The notes: a model not told the origin generated them from the letters alone. DNA of 64,000 nucleotides from Eledone cirrhosa (GCA_964016885.1 OZ024740.1:5431950-5495949); one strand, 5' to 3'; shown: positions 9,202-18,984, counted from the stretch's first letter. Translations and numbers: made by a program.

Positions 9202-9300
9202 TATTACCCACTCTACTACCCTAAGTATTGAGTACTTTGGTGCATTATGGTCCACCTGGTTCCTTACCACATTTCCTTCATTATATATATATATATATAT
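9202..9300. other. Spacer ending in a short (TA)n tract
   Basis: 80 bp of unassigned sequence is followed by (TA)n at about 9283-9300, which abuts the (ATC)n end of the minus-strand LINE. Confidence 0.6.
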
Positions 9301-9316
9301 CATCATCATCATCATT

Positions 9317-9574
9317 TTACGTCCTCTTTTCCCTGCTTGCAAGGGTGGGATGGGTCCTATTCAGCACATCATCTCTCCACTTGTCACGGTCCTTCATCAT
9401 CTCAACCATGGGCTTCAGCAATCTGAGGTCAGCTCTCATCACCTCTACCCATGTTTTTCCTGATCTTCCTCTACTGCATCTTCCTTCAACTGGCATTTCT
9501 TGGCACTTCTTCACCCATTGGTCCTCCTCCATGCACATCACATGCCCATACCATCTCAGTCTCCTCTCCCGCAC
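9317..9574 (-). pseudogene. LINE C-terminal domain (RRLRWYGHV type)
   Basis: An 85-codon open segment ends at TAA 9317-9319, immediately before the (GAT)n tail. It opens R-E-R-R-L-R-W-Y-G-H-V-M, then has GKTWVEVMRADL and KDRDKWRDDVLNRTHP, the conserved pattern at the end of this LINE group. The 3' untranslated region is essentially absent, unlike in the plus-strand family at 14259, which has a long 3' region. The methionine is not a true start. The upstream part (9575-9725) is homologous but frameshifted and contains stops. Confidence 0.85.
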
Positions 9575-9725
9575 ACTACAATCTATCCCTTTCAGACACA
9601 GTTTCTTTCACAACACATCCATGCTCAGCCATTCACACACATTGACATTGCACATCTAATGGAGCATACTTGCCACATTTCTCTCCAGCCATCGCATATC
9701 TTCTGCAGTTGCTGCCCATGTCTCA

Positions 9726-10178
9726 CTACCATGCAGCATCACGCATCTCACACAGGCATGAATATAACCGGCCTTTCGTACGCAGGGAGAAACACTTCTT
9801 CGTCAGCAGAGGAAGCAACTCCCTAAACTTCTTCCAACCCGTCCTTATTCTAGATACTATGGCCTTGGAACACCCCCCTCCCATGCTAATCTGATCACCT
9901 AGGTACCAGAAGCTATCAACGACTTCTATAGCACCTACCTGCATTTGAAAAATGTGTCTATCAATGCGACTTCTACTGTCAAATTCCCCTGTACATCTAC
10001 TGCATACGTATTTCTCCCTACCTGTTAGTTTGCCTGCTATCGCACTACATCTCTTGTGTACCCAGGATCTGCATTGTGTGCATTTTATAGAATTTATGCC
10101 AGTTCCCTTTCTACATATAGAACATAGCCCTTTCCCTGATGGAATCAGAGTTTTGTCCTCTTTTCTACTCATCAACAC
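9726..10178 (-). pseudogene. LINE segment with C4HC3 zinc finger
   Basis: A 150-codon open segment. Residues C19, C22, C33, C36, H41, C44, C59 and C62 form a C4HC3 (PHD-like) pattern, including WVHKRCSAIAGKL. The finger is followed by SFWYLGDQIS and IRTGWKKFRELLPLL, the post-RT region of this LINE group. The finger is complete in its metal ligands even though the element is dead. Both ends of the open segment are frameshifts relative to flanking LINE sequence. Confidence 0.85.
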
Positions 10179-10224
10179 TTTTGTCTTGGTTTACTCACAG
10201 TCCTCTTGATTCCAACTGCTTTTT

Positions 10225-10434
10225 CTATATCCAGAATTTATTCTCCAGCTCCTCTACTGATTCTGCTATAAGTACCAGATCCTCAGCATAGAGAAGTTCC
10301 CATGGGCATCCAGTTTTAAACTCCTCTGTTATGGCTTGGAGGACTATGATGAACAAGAGGGAGCTGAGGACTGAACCCTGATGTACCCTCACTTTACTGA
10401 CAGCACCTCTGTTCATAGCTTGCACTGTCCTCAC
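10225..10434 (-). pseudogene. LINE reverse transcriptase, motifs B and C
   Basis: A 69-codon open segment holds VHQGSVLSSLLFII (motif B) and LLYAEDLVLIAES (motif C). The catalytic Y-A-D-D box reads Y-A-E-D here, a loss of the first catalytic aspartate. About a dozen residues expected between KVRV and HQGS are missing, so there is an internal deletion as well. Confidence 0.85.
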
Positions 10435-10485
10435 AAGACATTCCTCAAAACCCAGCTTCCTTAGGGACCACCAGATCGGGGTACT

Positions 10486-10698
10486 CTATGACAGATCGGG
10501 GTACCCTATCAAAGGCTTCTCTAGGTCAACAAAAGCTAAGTATAGTGGCTTATTCTTCTCTAAGAACTTCTCTTGTAATTGTCTCCCTAAGAAGAGGGCA
10601 TCCATTGTACTTTTCCCAGGCACAAAACCAAACTGCATCTCATCTAGTTTGACCCTTTCTCTAATTAGTTGTGCTAATATCCTTTCTGCCACTTTCAT
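10486..10698 (-). pseudogene. LINE reverse transcriptase, N-terminal motifs to motif A
   Basis: A 70-codon open segment contains MQFGFVPGKSTMDALF and LAFVDLEK, which should continue A-F-D-R at motif A. One G is missing after GAGAAG, so the frame slips and the catalytic aspartate is not read in frame. A duplicated GATCGGGGTACYCTAT-like stretch follows at about 10475-10508. Confidence 0.85.
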
Positions 10699-10701
10699 AA
10701 C

Positions 10702-11010
10702 CTAATCCATCAGTTTTATGCCCCTATAGTTGCTCCTTTCCAGAGCATCCCCTTTAACTTTGTAGCAATTTATGAGAATATTGCTGCACCAGTCTTTGGG
10801 TATGACACCGCCATATATAGCCTGATTGATGATGCGTGCAACCAGTTTAGTGCCTACGTCCCCTGATGCCTCCAGCATCTCAGCAACTATCCCCAACGGT
10901 ACAGCGGCCTTACCATTTTTCATTTCCTTAATCGCCTCTTGGACCCTATATTTGTCAATCTCAATAGCTGGTCGCTCTGTCGGATCTACTGGAGGTAATT
11001 TCTCTCTCTG
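10702..11010 (-). pseudogene. LINE reverse transcriptase, start of RT domain
   Basis: Open from the TAG at 11011-11013 to a TAG just before 10698. It reads PPVDPTERPAIEID, MKNGKAAVPLGIVAEML, then IINQAIYGGVIPKDW and SNYRGIKLMD, a standard RT entry region for this group. The separating stop replaces a glutamine-like position (LMD-stop-VMKVAER), consistent with a single C-to-T change. Confidence 0.85.
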
Positions 11011-11113
11011 CTATTTGTTCTCCACATTCATCAGTCTCTCATAATGACATTTCCAGGCCTCCTTTTTCTGATCATTAGTGACACTAAGTACACTGACATC
11101 ATTCCGGACACAT

Positions 11114-11368
11114 TTATCTAATGGCCTTATCTACCGTGCTGTTCCACCACCAGGTCACTCTCTGTCTGGTTGGAGCTCTGCTCCAGCCACAAGTTTCATC
11201 AGTAGCCTGCAGTAAGTTGTCACGTGAGAAATTCCAGTTATTATCTATGTCATACAACTCTAAATCATCTTCTTTTTCGTCATACACATCTTGAAGGACT
11301 TTCCTAAATTTGTATTTTAGTTGTTGTTGTTGTGCGATTGCTTGATGACAGTCGGGGGGTTCTCGCAC
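11114..11368 (-). pseudogene. LINE endonuclease-RT linker fragment
   Basis: An 84-codon open segment contains KFRKVLQDVYDEKEDD, WNFSRDNLLQA and RVTWWWNSTVDKAIR. The TWWWN-x(2)-VDKAI motif marks the linker before the RT domain. It then jumps, with a frame change, to KCVRNDVSVLSVTNDQ at about 11110-11060, so the region that normally lies between is deleted. Upstream of 11368 no endonuclease sequence is recognisable. Confidence 0.75.
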
Positions 11369-11493
11369 ATGGTCGCACCAGCCACCCCACTACCGTGCGC
11401 AGCCCTAACATGGTTAGTGTTATTGCTGTTTACGCAGTTGTTGCAATTCTCAATTGTTGTGCTCATAGTTTTTGGCAGTAGTATATATACTAG
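11369..11493. other. Unassigned junction sequence
   Basis: This lies between the 5' end of the minus-strand LINE and a tail fragment. It includes a GTTGTTGTTGTTGTG run just before and no recognisable domain. Confidence 0.4.
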
Positions 11494-11570
11494 TTGGATG
11501 CCCTTCCTAACACCAGCACCATTTTACAGCATGGGCTGAGTGCTTTTATTCATGCCACCAGCTCTAGAGA
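11494..11570 (-). mobile_element. Diverged LINE/SINE tail fragment
   Basis: The plus strand carries TGGATGCCCTTCCTAACACC at 11496-11515, then ATTTTACAGCATGGGCTGAG and TGCTTTTATTCATGCCACC. On the minus strand this parallels the tail order of the family: repeat unit, CACTGTAAATGAGG-like block, GTTAGGAAGGGCATCCA. It is a short, diverged copy. Confidence 0.7.
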
Positions 11571-11593
11571 GATCGTCTTACTGAATTCAGGGG

Positions 11594-11596
<3 letters not shown>

Positions 11597-11663
<67 letters not shown>
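11597..11663. repeat. (TC)n then (TA)n compound microsatellite
   Basis: A CT-rich run to about 11634 is followed by alternating TA to about 11662. It borders the 5' end of the plus-strand LINE. Confidence 0.95.
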
Positions 11664-11695
11664 GCAAATGATCTTACACACATAACGGAATCTTT

Positions 11696-12016
11696 TTGCA
11701 GGCTATAACAGAGGAGTTTAAGACCGCCTACCCATGGGAACTTTGGTATGCGGATAATCTTACACTCATAGCTGAATCTATGGTAGAACTAGAGAAGAAA
11801 TTCCAAATATGGAAGCAGGGCCTAGAAAGAAGGGGTCTTGAAGTCAATCTGGCAAAGACTAAGGTCCTTGTAAGTAGAAGAGAAAACAGAACCCTGATCC
11901 CCTTATGGAAATGGCCTTGCTCAGTATGTAGGAAAGGTGTAGGTAGAAATTCCGTCCCATGCCCCAAATGCAAACTATGGGTTCACAAGAGATGGGTACA
12001 CAGGAAATTTAGCTAA
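11696..12016 (+). pseudogene. LINE RT motif C to zinc finger, plus-strand copy
   Basis: A 106-codon open segment. It contains LQAITEEFKT-like sequence, WYADNLTLIAES (the Y-A-D-D box altered to Y-A-D-N), GLEVNLAKTKVLVSRR and the first zinc-finger ligands in PCSVC and CPKCKLWVHKR. The frame is lost where the HxxC cysteine should follow. The upstream stretch 11664-11694 encodes Y-A-N-D-L-T-H-I-T-E-S in its own frame, a second degenerate copy of the motif C block. Confidence 0.8.
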
Positions 12017-12715
12017 GAATGTAGGCTTTACATGTAGCAGTTACACCGGAACAGTAAGCAGCAAATGACCAGAGAAAACAAGCGCTATCAAATTCTGGGA
12101 AGGTTCGGTAGAAACAGTTGACAGCTCTGCTACCTGGGTGACCACATTAGCAGCGGAGGTGGGTGTTTCTGAAGGTACAGTAATCAGAGTTAGAACGGGA
12201 TGGAAGAAATTCAGGGAGCTACTACCACTGCTAGTTACAAAAGGCTTTTCCCTGAAAATGAAAGGCAGACTGTATGATATGTGCATATGAACAGCAATGT
12301 TGCATGGTAGTGAAACAGGGCACTGTGTGCAGAAGACTTGCATAGATTAGAAGAAATGAAGCTTGCATGCTCCAATGGATGTGTAATAGTAATATACGTG
12401 AATGGCAAAGCATAAACGAATTGAGAGAGAAATTAGGCATAAGAGGAATCAAATGCTGTGTGCAGTAGAATAGATTACCTTGGTATGGACATGTGATACG
12501 TATGAAGGATGGCACCTGTATAAAAAGGTGCAGAGCGCTCAAAGTCGATGGAAGCCTTGAAGTGGGGAGACCCAAGAAGACTTGGGACAAGGTGATAAAA
12601 ACTGACCTTGTGCCATTGCACCTGTCAAAGGCAATGACACAGAACTGAGATCTCTGGCGCTACGCAGTAATACCCACCCTACCCACACATCTCCCATGAG
12701 GACAGGCCGCAGTCT
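12017..12715 (+). pseudogene. LINE post-RT region, frameshifted
   Basis: Homologous at nucleotide level to 14259-14828, including ACGGGATGGAAGAAATTCAG, GAAAGGCAGACTGTATGAT and GTATGGACATGTGATACG. Several stops and frameshifts prevent any long open frame. It would have encoded the GDHISSGGGC, RVRTGWKKFRELLPLL and RLRWYGHV blocks. Confidence 0.8.
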
Positions 12716-12732
12716 ACATCCAGTGAAGCCTC

Positions 12733-12830
12733 TATTCCACACTGTAAAGTTGTTGTGTAGGCATCAAGACAATAAGCACCCAATCCACACTGTAAAGTTG
12801 TTGTGTAGGCATCAAGACAAAAAGAACCCT
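12733..12830 (+). repeat. Two tandem copies of the satellite unit inside a LINE 3' region
   Basis: CCACACTGTAAAGTTG starts at 12736 and again at 12785, each followed by TTGTGTAGG, CATCAAGACAA and AAG. This is the same unit, in the same orientation and including the GCATCAAGACAA variant, as the monomers of the array at 15811-64000. It lies between the LINE coding remnant and the conserved CACTGTAAATGA tail, so it is an internal tail repeat of the LINE. Confidence 0.92.
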
Positions 12831-12893
12831 GTACTCACTGTAAATGAAGTTGGTACTAGGAAGGGCATCCAGCTGTAGAGATCAAGCCAAAAT

Positions 12894-13127
12894 ATTGGTG
12901 GTTCCAATAATGGTTCTTCCCCATACGAATCCATGGCAGGGAGATCTATATATAAGCACAGTTAGACTATTTTTTTGTCTATCTTGTTTCTTGTTTATAC
13001 TCTCAGAATTACAGTTTTTCTCATTTAATTTTAATATATAATATTGCTTCTCTGAGAGATTTCATTCATTGAGATGTTTTAAGTATTAGAGATTAATTAA
13101 CATTTAATTTATATATATATATATATA
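12894..13127. other. Unassigned AT-rich spacer
   Basis: No gene seen. It ends in a short (TA)n run at about 13110-13126 that abuts the first direct repeat. Confidence 0.5.
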
Positions 13128-13207
13128 AATATAAATTTAGCGAGCTCGCATTTCGGCGAGTAGAAATTAGTGAAACGCAATTTCCGAATTGTGTTGGCAA
13201 GCGCTCA
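13128..13207. repeat. Direct repeat, copy 1 (about 80 bp)
   Basis: It starts ATAAATTTAGCGAG and continues CGCATTTCGGCGAGTAG and CCGAATTGTGTTGGCAAGCG to GCGCTCA. It matches 13734-13815 with about five differences, in the same orientation, 607 bp apart. Confidence 0.92.
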
Positions 13208-13733
13208 ATGGATATGAAGATACCAGAGCTATAAACATAAGTTAAAAAGGCCATACAAAACTGAGACGATGGTTAAGAAGCCATTAACCACCTAAGCCAA
13301 AAAAGCGAGTAAGCTAAGCGGGTCAAACAAAATAAGATATGATTGAAATATTTACCCAGACCCTCGGAAATGATGGTAAAATCCGATATAGGGTTGCTGT
13401 GACACCTAAATCCTGTCTGCTTATAAAAAATAATAAGCTTTTGGTATAATGATCGAACAAGGATATCACTTTCTCAACAGGCATTTTGTTCTGCGTGCGC
13501 CAGGATCTCACAGTGTTCAAAAGGATATGTGAACTCCAAAGGGGAGAAAACCCTTAGCTTTGGCAAATGAATTCAGTATGTGTAGTCATTGCAAAAATTT
13601 GCAAAAATAGCACAAAACGAATTAAGCTCTCGACCGAGAAGTTTTTAAAATAAACTTAAGCGATTAATCAGTCAATAGAATTAACTAAAAAAATCAAAGA
13701 ACTGGTTAATTGCTAGACTTGGGAGATTAATAC
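13208..13733. other. Interior between the direct repeats
   Basis: 526 bp without a recognised gene. The minus strand has a 65-codon open frame (13323-13520) containing KMPVEKVISLFDHYTKS, with no domain I can name. The stretch could be the interior of a terminal-direct-repeat retroelement (a Penelope-like or short LTR-like remnant) or simply DNA between two insertions. Confidence 0.45.
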
Positions 13734-13815
13734 AAATATAAATTTAGCGAGAATCGCATTTCGGCGAGTAGAAATTAGCGAAACGCAACTTCCGAATTGT
13801 GTTGGCAAGCGCTCA
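13734..13815. repeat. Direct repeat, copy 2
   Basis: See copy 1 at 13128-13207. This copy carries GCGAGAATCGC where copy 1 has GCGAGCTCGC, and ACTTCCGAATTG where copy 1 has ATTTCCGAATTG. Confidence 0.92.
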
Positions 13816-13899
13816 TTCGGCAATATATGACCATCCCCAAGTGTAACAATATTTGTTTCGACGCACGATTTCATATTAAAAACCTTGCAAAGCAAATAT
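13816..13899. other. Short spacer
   Basis: No feature. It ends in a short ATATAT run next to (ATC)n. Confidence 0.4.
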
Positions 13900-14246
13900 A
13901 TATCATCATCATTTCATCATCATCATTTTACGTCCGCTTTTCCCTGCTTGCAAGGGTGGGACGGGAACAGATTCTGGCATGATTTCTGAAGCTAGATGCC
14001 CTTCCTAACACCAACCTCATTTACAGTGAGTGCTGGGTGCTTTTTTGCCATGGCACCTCCACGACCAATTTGCAGTGAAATGATAGGGACCCCAGTCCTT
14101 ATCATCTCATTTCTACAGCTAAGTAAACTGGAACAATCTGAAATTAAGTGTCCTGCTCAAGGAAACAACACATCACCCGGCCTGAGAATTGAACTCACAA
14201 CCTTTCGATTGTAAGGCCAATGCTCTAACCACTAAGCCACGTGCTT
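13900..14246 (-). mobile_element. Full SINE: tRNA-related head, body, LINE-like tail, (GAT)n
   Basis: Read from 14246 downward: a tRNA-related head (GTGGCTTAGTGGTTAGAGCA, B box GAGTTCAATTCTC near 14185-14197), a body with TTGAGCAGGACACTTAATTT, one diverged satellite-type unit (TTGGTCGTGGAGGTGCCATG at about 14075-14056), AGCACCCAGCACTCACTG, the GGTGTTAGGAAGGGCATC core, and a final segment CCCTTGCAAGCAGGGAAAAG before (GAT)n. The middle of the tail matches the plus-strand LINE at 14259-15135. The last ~45 bp instead matches the 3' end of the minus-strand LINE at 9301-9345. It is a LINE-dependent, chimeric-tailed SINE. Confidence 0.88.
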
Positions 14247-14258
14247 ATATATATATAA

Positions 14259-14828
14259 GGTGACCGAATTAGCAACGGAGGTGGGTGCTCAGAAAGTACA
14301 ATAACTAGGGTAAGAACGGGATGGAAGAAGTTTAGGGAACTACTACCACTGCTAGCTGCAAAAGGCTTCTCCCTCAGAATGAAAGGCAGACTGTATGATG
14401 CGTGTATCCGAACAGCGATGTTGCATGGTAGTGAGACCTGGGCGCTGAAGGTGGAAGACTTACGTAGATTAGAGAGAAACGAAGCCTGCATGCTCCGATG
14501 GATGTGTAACAGTAATATACGTGAACGACAAAGCATAAATGAATTGAGAGAGAGACTGAGCATAAGAGGAATCAAATGCTGCGTGCAGGAGAGGCGGTTA
14601 CGCTGGTATGGACATGTGATGCGTATGAAGGATGACAGCTGCATAAAAAGGTGCAGAGCACTAGAAGTTGATGGAAACCGCGGAGTGGGGAGACCCAAGA
14701 TGACTTGGGATGAGGTGATAAAAGCCGACCTTACCCAACTACACCTCTCAAAGTCAATGACACACGACCGTGACTTCTGGCGTCACGCAGTAATACAGGG
14801 TACCCGACCTCCCATGGGTACATGCTGA
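14259..14828 (+). pseudogene. LINE ORF C-terminal part, open for 189 codons
   Basis: An uninterrupted frame from 14259 to the stop at 14826-14828. It reads GDRISNGGGC, RVRTGWKKFRELLPLL, MKGRLYDACIRTAML, HGSETWALKVEDLRRLERNE, RRLRWYGHVMRM, GRPKMTWDEVIKADL and DRDFWRHAV. It is intact over its length but lacks the RT, zinc finger and endonuclease because the copy is 5'-truncated. Compared with the copy at 12137-12715 it has no internal stops, so it is a younger insertion. Confidence 0.88.
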
Positions 14829-14845
14829 AGCATATAAACAATATG

Positions 14846-14861
14846 CCCCCCCCCCCCCCCC
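14846..14861. repeat. C16 homopolymer
   Basis: Sixteen consecutive C residues lie between the LINE stop codon region and its tail repeats. Length may be unreliable in assembly. Confidence 0.85.
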
Positions 14862-14865
14862 ACCG

Positions 14866-14955
14866 CAAGGTGGTCGTGGAGGTGCCACGGCAAAAAAGCA
14901 CCCAGCCCACACTGTAAAGTGGACGTGTAGGCGCCACGAAAAAGCACCCAGCACT
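14866..14955 (+). repeat. Tail repeats of the LINE: ancestor-like satellite units
   Basis: Two units in tandem. The first is CAAGGTGGTCGTGGAGGTG, CCACGGCAA, AAAAGCACCCAGC. The second is CCACACTGTAAAGTGG, ACGTGTAGGCG, CCACGAAAAAGCACCCAGC. The CCACACTGTAAAGTGG and AAGCACCCAG blocks are the same as in the 48-bp satellite. Where the satellite has CA or TG, these units have CG at several sites. Confidence 0.92.
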
Positions 14956-15135
14956 CACTGTAAATGAGGTTGGTGTTAGGAAGGGCATCCAGCTGTAGAA
15001 ATCAAGCCAGATCAGTTCCTGTATGAGCAAGGCATGGTCAGCCGACCAGACACTGCCCACAACAGGACAACCCGTCTAACCCATGCTAGCGTGGAAGAAC
15101 GGACGTAAAACGGTGATGATGATGATGATGATGAT

Positions 15136-15763
<628 letters not shown>

Positions 15764-15780
15764 GATATATATATATATAC

Positions 15781-15810
<30 letters not shown>
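15764..15810. repeat. (TA)n/(CATA) microsatellite between SINE and satellite
   Basis: Alternating TA with two CATA interruptions directly precedes AAGCACCCAGTCCACAC at 15811. Confidence 0.95.
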
Positions 15811-15811
<1 letters not shown>

Positions 15812-16012
15812 AGCACCCAGTCCACACTGTAAGGTGGTCCTGTACGTGTTATGACAATAAGCCCCCAGTCCACACTGTAAAGTGGTGATGTAGGTATCAA
15901 GACAATAAGCCCCCAGTGCACACTGTAAAGTGGTCATGTAGGTGTCATGAAAATAAGCCCCCAGTCCACACTGTAAAGTGTTCATGTAGGTGTCATGACA
16001 ATAAGCCCCCAG

Positions 16013-18213
16013 TTTCACACTGTAAAGTGGTCATGTAGGCATCAAGAAAATAATCCCCCAGTCCACACTATAAAGTGGTCATGTAGGCACCAAGACAATA
16101 AGCTCCCAGTCAACACTGTAAAGTGGTCATGTAGGTGTCAAGACAATAATCCCCCAGTCCACACTGTAAGGTGGTCCTGTAGGTGTCATGACAATAAGCC
16201 CCCAGTCCACACTGTAAAGTGGTCATGTAGGCATCAAGACAATAAGCTCCCAGTCCACACTGTAAAGTGGTCATGTAGGTGTCAAGACAATAAATCGCCT
16301 GTCCACACTGTAAAGTGGTCATGTAGGTGTCATGACAATAAACCCCCAATCCACGCTGTAAATTGGTCCTGTAGGTGTCATGACAATAAGCCCCCAGTCC
16401 ACACTGTGAAGTGGTCATGTAGGCATCAAGACAATAAGGCCCCAGTCCACACTGTAAAGTGGTCATGTAGGTGTCATGACGAGAATCCCCCGGTCCACAC
16501 TGTAAAGTGTGTCATGACAATAAGCACCCAGTCCCCACTGTAAAGGTTTCATGTAGGCATCATGACAATAAGCACCCAGTCCACACTGTAAAGTGGACAT
16601 GTAGGTGTCATGACAATAAGCCCCCAGTCCACACTATAAAGTGGTCATGTAGGCACCAAGACAATAAGCTCCCAGTCAACACTGTAAAGTGGTCATGTAG
16701 GTGTCATGTCAATAAGCCCCCAGACCACACTGTAAAGTGGTCATGTAGGCATCAAGACAATAAGCCCCCAGTCAACACTGTAAAGCGGTCATGTTGGCAT
16801 CAAGACAATAAGCACCCAGTCCCCACTGTAAAGGTTTAATGTAGGCATCATGACAATAAGCACCCAGTCCACACTGTAAAGTGGACATGTAGGTGTCATG
16901 ACAATAAGCCCCCAGTCCACACTGTAAAGTGTTCATGTAGGTGTCATGACAATAAGCCCCCAGTTTCACACTGTAAAGTGGTCATGTAGGCATCAAGAAA
17001 ATAATCCCCCAGTCCACACTGTAATGTGGTCATGTAGGCAGCAAGACAATAAGCCGCCAGTCCACACTGTAAAGTGGTCATGTAGGTATCAAGACAAAAA
17101 GCCCCCAGTCCACACTGTAAAGTGGTCATGTAGGTATCAAGACAATAAGCCCCCAGTCCACACTATAAAGTGGTCATGTAGGCACCAAGACAATAAGCTC
17201 CCAGTCAACACTGTAAAGTGGTCATGTAGGTGTCAAGACAATAAGCCCCCATTCCACACTGTAAAGTGGTCATGTAGGTATCAAGACAATAAGCCCCCAG
17301 TCCACACTATAAAGTGGTCATGTAGGCACCAAGACAATAAGCTCCCAGTCAACACTGTAAAGTGGTCATGTAGGTGTCAAGACAATAAGCCCCCAGTCTA
17401 CACTGTAAGGTGGTCATGTAGGTGTCAAGACAATAAGCCCCCAGTCCACACTGTAAAGTGGTCATGTAGGTATCAAGACAATAAGCCCCCAGTCCACACT
17501 GTAAAGTGGTCATGTAGGCATCAAGACAATAAGCTCCCAGTCCACACTGTAAAGTGGTCATGTAGGTGTCAAGACAATAAATCGCCTGTCCACACTGTAA
17601 AGTGGTCATGTAGGTGTCATGACAATAAACCCCCAATCCACGCTGTAAATTGGTCCTGTAGGTGTCATGACAATAAGCCCCCAGTCCACACTGTGAAGTG
17701 GAAATGTAGGCATCAAGACAATAAGGCCCCAGTCCACACTGTAAAGTGGTCATGTAGGTGTCATGACGATAATCCCCCAGTCCACACTGTAAAGTGGTCA
17801 TGTAGGTGTCATGACAATAAGCACCCAGTCCCCACTGTAAAGGTTTCATGTAGGCATCATGACAATAAGCACCCAGTCCACACTGTAAAGTGGACATGTA
17901 GGTGTCATGACAATAAGCCCCCAGGCCACACTATAAAGTGGTCATGTAGGCACCAAGACAATAAGCTCCCAGTCAACACTGTAAAGTGGTCATGTAGGTG
18001 TCATGTCAATAAGCCCCCAGACCACACTGTAAAGTGGTCATGTAGGCATCAAGACAATAAGCCCCCAGTGAACACTGTAAAGCGGTCATTTAGGCATCAA
18101 GACAATAAGCACCCAGTCCCCACTGTAAAGGTTTAATGTAGGCATCATGACAATAAGCACCCAGTCCACACTGTAAAGTGATCATGTAGGTGTCATGACA
18201 ATAAGCCCCCAGT
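16013..18213 (+). repeat. Higher-order blocks marked by the TTTCACACTGTA variant
   Basis: The rare variant monomer TTTCACACTGTA, followed by CATCAAGAAAATAATC, occurs at about 16013, 16964, 18213, 19605, 22488, 23449 and 25466. Intervals (951, 1249, 1392, 2883, 961, 2017) are close to multiples of 48, and the order of variant monomers after each marker is largely the same. This shows repeated block duplication in the left third of the array. Confidence 0.8.
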
Positions 18214-18984
18214 TTCACACTGTAAAGTGGTCATGTAGGCATCAAGAAAATATCCCCCAGTCCACACTGTAATGTGGTCATGTAGGCAGCAAGACAATAA
18301 GCCGCCAGTCCACACTGTAAAGTGGTCATGTAGGTATCAAGACAAAAAGCCCCCAGTCCACACTGTAAAGTGGTCATGTAGGTATCAAGACAATAAGCCC
18401 CCAGTCCACACTATAAAGTGGTCATGTAGGCACCAAGACAATAAGCTCCCAGTCAACACTGTAAAGTGGTCATGTAGGTGTCAAGACAATAAGCCCCCAT
18501 TCCACACTGTAAAGTGGTCATGTAGGTCCCATGACAATAATCCCCCAGTCCACACTGTAAGGTGGTCCTGTAGGTGTCATGACAATAAGCCCCCAGTCCA
18601 CACTGTAAAGTGGTCATGTAGGCATCAAGACAATAAGCTCCCAGTCCACACTGTAAAGTGGTCATGTAGGTGTCAAGACAATAAATCGCCTGTCCACACT
18701 GTAAAGTGGTCATGTAGGTGTCATGACAATAAACCCCCAATCCACACTGTAAATTGGTCCTGTAGGTGTCATGACAATAAGCCCCCAGTCCACACTGTAA
18801 AGTGGTCATGTAGGCATCAAGACAATAAGCCCCCAGACCACACTGTAAATTGGTCATGTATGTGTCATGACAATAAGCCCCCAGTCCACACTGTGATGTG
18901 GAAATGTAGGCATCAAGACAATAAGGCCCCAGTCCACACTGTAAAGTGGTCATGTAGGTGTCATGACAATAAGCCCCCAGTCCA

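Larger units (their letters stand above)
9301..11368 (-). mobile_element. Decayed non-LTR retrotransposon (LINE), minus strand
   Basis: A single element reads 5' to 3' from 11368 down to the (GAT)n tail at 9301-9316. In order it has the endonuclease-RT linker, the N-terminal RT segments, RT motifs A, B and C, a C4HC3 zinc finger, and the RRLRWYGHVM C-terminal domain. The endonuclease itself is absent (5' truncation or chimerism near 11370). The frame is broken by a TAG at 11011, a TAG between 10702 and 10698, a frameshift at motif A, in-frame deletions and further lesions. The domain set resembles RTE-like LINEs found in molluscs and cnidarians, but I do not assign the clade firmly. Confidence 0.9.
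11664..12893 (+). mobile_element. Decayed LINE of the tandem-tailed family, plus strand
   Basis: The copy starts within the RT domain at motif C and is 5'-truncated next to a TA tract. It runs through the zinc-finger region, the post-RT region (12137 onward aligns with 14259 onward of the better copy), two 48-bp-type tail repeats (12733-12830) and the CACTGTAAATGAAGTTGG...GGAAGGGCATCCAGC tail to about 12893, where it loses similarity. It has many stops, some of them CGA-to-TGA changes (12287 region versus CCGAACAGCG at about 14407 in the other copy), typical of CpG decay. Confidence 0.85.
14259..15135 (+). mobile_element. 5'-truncated LINE 3' end with tandem tail repeats
   Basis: It starts abruptly after a short TA tract, in frame with G-D-R-I-S-N-G-G-G-C. 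It carries the C-terminal ORF to 14828, a C16 run, about two tail repeats (14866-14955), then CACTGTAAATGAGGTTGG, GGAAGGGCATCCAGC, GGTCAGCCGACC, CCCATGCTAGCGTGG and (GAT)n to 15135. This is the best-preserved copy of the family that donated the satellite unit. Confidence 0.9.

Noticed and set aside
9170..10209. Several 64-143 codon plus-strand frames over the minus-strand LINE
   Set aside because: They are antisense shadows of the recognisable LINE reading frame.
14170..14246. tRNA gene (also 6170-6242 and 15629-15700)
   Set aside because: A and B boxes are present, but the same head is fused to a common SINE body and LINE-like tail in several copies, and no clean acceptor stem closes.
9301..15135. 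Functional autonomous LINE
   Set aside because: All copies are 5'-truncated without endonuclease. The RT copies have stops, frameshifts and altered Y-A-D-D boxes (Y-A-E-D, Y-A-D-N), and the 14259 copy lacks RT altogether.
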